From an uncultured Porphyromonadaceae bacterium (GTDB taxonomy: Bacteria > Bacteroidota > Bacteroidia > Bacteroidales > Muribaculaceae), in NCBI GenBank assembly GCA_947176615.1, contig CAMWRO010000104.1, positions 1 through 8,750 on the forward strand: 8,750 nucleotides of DNA, in the 5' to 3' direction. Below are positions 7,214 to 8,750 of this stretch, piece after piece (the stretch's first letter is position 1; every line of letters starts with the position of its first letter). A program made the position numbers and the translations under genes. Under the pieces are notes generated by a model. That model made no database searches. It was not told the DNA's origin and saw only the letters and a list, made by a program, of their open reading frames with translations.

Positions 7214-7714
7214 TTATTCAGCTGCGGGTGCTTCGGTAGCCTCTGCTGCGGGAGCTTCTGCTGCGGGAGCGGCAGTCTCGGCTGCGGGCTTGGAAGAACG
7301 GCGTGAACGACGGGTGCGTCCGGCCTTCTTGGCACCTTTTTCCTTGAGCATGTTCTCGTTGTAGTCAACAAGTTCGATGAAGCACATCGAAGCGTTGTCA
7401 CCGAGACGGTTGCCGGTCTTCAGGATGCGGGTGTAGCCACCGGGACGGTCGGCAATCTTCTGAGCGATTTCGCGGAAAAGCTCAGTAACGGCCTCCTTGT
7501 TCTGGAGGTAGCTGAAGACGAGACGACGGTTGGACATTGAGTCGTCTTTAGCACGGTTGATCAGCGGCTCGGCGTAAACACGGAGGGCTTTGGCCTTGGC
7601 GAGAGTGGTGAAGATGCGCTTGCGCATGATCAGAGCAATCGTCATGTTGGCCAAAAGGGCGTCGCGATGTGCCTTTTTGCGGCTGAGATGGTTGAATTTT
7701 TTATTATGTCTCAT
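7214..7714 (-). CDS. rplQ: 50S ribosomal protein L17 with an Ala/Pro/Glu-rich C-terminal extension
   Basis: This is a structural protein of the large ribosomal subunit. The 166 residues begin MRHNKKFNHLSRKKAHRDA, the canonical L17 N terminus, followed by ALIMRKRIFTTLAKAKALR, a central AEPLINRAKDD and a late GGYTRILKTGNRLGDNA. The conserved core ends near residue 120. The remaining 45 residues are an extra tail: a basic part (KKAGRTRRSRRSSK), then a low-complexity acidic part built of APAAE-like units. E. coli L17 has only 127 residues and lacks this. Similar tails occur in Bacteroidota L17 proteins, so it is probably not an assembly artefact. The gene starts 8 bases after the rpoA stop, as last gene of the alpha operon, and ends just before the shared terminator. 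Confidence 0.98.
   Translation of the reverse strand: MRHNKKFNHLSRKKAHRDALLANMTIALIMRKRIFTTLAKAKALRVYAEPLINRAKDDSMSNRRLVFSYLQNKEAVTELFREIAQKIADRPGGYTRILKTGNRLGDNASMCFIELVDYNENMLKEKGAKKAGRTRRSRRSSKPAAETAAPAAEAPAAEATEAPAAE
7242..7271 (-). repeat. 15-bp tandem duplication in the rplQ tail
   Basis: Two adjacent 15-base units (7242-7256 and 7257-7271) match at 14 of 15 positions; only the last base differs (T or G). Being a multiple of three, the repeat keeps the frame and encodes successive APAAE-type units of the L17 tail. A weaker, related unit lies closer to the stop (7221-7235). The pattern looks like slippage-driven expansion of a low-complexity coding tail. Confidence 0.8.
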
Positions 7715-7722
7715 CGTTATAA

Positions 7723-8715
7723 TTACTCTTTGTCAAGTTTATATTTTGAAATATCCATACCAAACGAGAGGTTCAGGTTGGCGAGGAGCTCATCAAGCTC
7801 GGTGAGCGACTTTTTACCGAAGTTGCGGAACTTGAGCAGGTCGGTCTTGTTGAAGACAACGAGTTCGCCAAGGGTTTCCACTTCGGCGCTCTTGAGGCAG
7901 TTGAGTGCACGCACCGAGAGGTCCATGTCGACGAGCTTGGACTTGAGCAGCTGTCGCATGTGGAGGATTTCCTCGTCAAATTCTTCCTCACCGTCAGTCT
8001 CGTCAGTTTCGAGGGTAATTTTCTCGTCGCTGAAAAGCATGAAGTGGTGGATAAGGATTTTGGCAGCTTCTTTAAGAGCTTCCTTGGGGAGGATAGAACC
8101 GTCGGTGGTAATCTCAAGAGTGAGTTTGTCGTAGTCGGTCTTTTGGTCTACGCGGAAATTCTCGACTGTGTACTTCACATTCTTGATGGGGGTGTAGATT
8201 GAGTCGATTGCAAGGACGTCAATCGCGTCGTTGGGGTTTTGGTTTTCCTCGGCGGGAACCCAACCACGGCCCTTGTTGATTGTGATGTCGATCGAGAAGC
8301 TGGCACCGGGATCCAAATGACAAATCACAAGGTCGGGGTTGAGGACTTCAAACCCTGTCAGAACCTTGCCGATGTCACCGGCCTTGAACTCTTCCTGACC
8401 CGAAACGGTGATGGTAGCCTTTTCGCTGTCGGTATCTTCAACCAGTTGCTTGAGGTTGACTTTTTTGAGGTTAAGAATGATGTTGGTTACATCTTCCTTT
8501 ACACCGGGGATGGTATCAAACTCGTGACGGACACCGTCGATGCGGATTGTCGCGATGGCGAAACCTTCGAGGGAGGAGAGCAGGATGCGGCGAAGGGCGT
8601 TTCCGATTGTGATGCCATAACCCGGTTCCAATGGCTTGAACTCAAATTTACCGAAAGTGTTGTCGGCTTCCAACATGAGGACTTTGTCGGGTTTCTGGAA
8701 TGCTAATATAGCCAT
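7723..8715 (-). CDS. rpoA: DNA-directed RNA polymerase subunit alpha
   Basis: The alpha subunit dimerises to nucleate RNA polymerase assembly and contacts DNA and regulators through its C-terminal domain. The 330 residues match the usual length. The N-terminal domain (about 1-235) contains the dimerisation and assembly signature PGYGITIGNALRRILLSS (31-48), plus FDTIPGVKEDV. An acidic linker (about 236-250, ETDETDGEEEFDEE) leads to the C-terminal domain, with DLSVRALNCLKSAEVETLGEL (265-285) and FRNFGKKSLTELDELL. Arg269, Asn272, Cys273 and the GKK at 300-302 align with the E. coli DNA-contacting Arg265, Asn268, Cys269 and helix-hairpin-helix, so UP-element-type DNA contacts look retained. The start ATG (8713-8715) lies 17 AT-rich bases after the rpsD stop. 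rplQ follows after 8 bases. Order rpsD-rpoA-rplQ is the conserved end of the alpha operon. Confidence 0.99.
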   Translation of the reverse strand: MAILAFQKPDKVLMLEADNTFGKFEFKPLEPGYGITIGNALRRILLSSLEGFAIATIRIDGVRHEFDTIPGVKEDVTNIILNLKKVNLKQLVEDTDSEKATITVSGQEEFKAGDIGKVLTGFEVLNPDLVICHLDPGASFSIDITINKGRGWVPAEENQNPNDAIDVLAIDSIYTPIKNVKYTVENFRVDQKTDYDKLTLEITTDGSILPKEALKEAAKILIHHFMLFSDEKITLETDETDGEEEFDEEILHMRQLLKSKLVDMDLSVRALNCLKSAEVETLGELVVFNKTDLLKFRNFGKKSLTELDELLANLNLSFGMDISKYKLDKE

Positions 8716-8732
8716 GGATCTTAATTTAATGA

Positions 8733-8750
8733 TTATTTAGAATACAACTC
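8733..8750 (-). CDS. rpsD: 30S ribosomal protein S4, last five codons only
   Basis: Reading the minus strand from the window edge gives Glu-Leu-Tyr-Ser-Lys and a TAA stop at 8735-8733. S4 proteins end in this ELYSK/EYYSR pattern (E. coli S4 ends in VELYSK), and rpsD is the expected gene directly upstream of rpoA. Only 18 bases are visible, so the call rests on the terminal motif plus conserved gene order. S4 is a primary 16S rRNA-binding protein; in E. coli it also represses the alpha operon, but no such site can be judged here. Confidence 0.85.
   Translation of the reverse strand, partial: ELYSK

Overview
The window looks like chromosomal core DNA from a fairly GC-rich member of the Bacteroidota, most likely order Bacteroidales and possibly Muribaculaceae-like. 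The clues are the protein families (a DUF5715-type protein, a very long AsmA-like protein, and ribosomal protein L17 with an Ala/Pro/Glu-rich tail), the general lack of strong Shine-Dalgarno sequences, and AT-rich gaps before start codons. The genus cannot be fixed from this window alone.

Positions 1-7123 hold a tightly packed, probably co-transcribed plus-strand block: queF (5' end missing), queC, a DUF5715-like envelope protein, a giant AsmA-like protein, a HAD-family phosphatase and aroB. The gaps are 17, 8, 15, -4 (an ATGA overlap) and 3 bases, and no promoter or terminator is visible inside the block. It mixes three jobs. queC and queF make the queuosine precursor (preQ0, then preQ1). 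The DUF5715 and AsmA proteins are envelope-directed. aroB is the second step of the shikimate pathway. The HAD enzyme has no assignable substrate.

Positions 7144-7193 form a strong inverted repeat with A/T tracts on both sides. It lies between convergent genes and should act as a shared bidirectional terminator.

Positions 7214-8750 hold the minus-strand end of the alpha ribosomal operon: the last codons of rpsD (S4), then rpoA (RNA polymerase alpha), then rplQ (L17).

There are no mobile elements, CRISPR arrays, tRNAs or rRNAs, and no intergenic stretch over 100 bases. I see no evidence of a new multi-gene system. The best leads are an M15-peptidase-like residue pattern in the DUF5715 protein, the purine-rich end of the AsmA gene that doubles as the start region of the HAD gene, the recent 15-bp duplication in the L17 tail, and the envelope gene pair sitting in a queuosine/shikimate operon.
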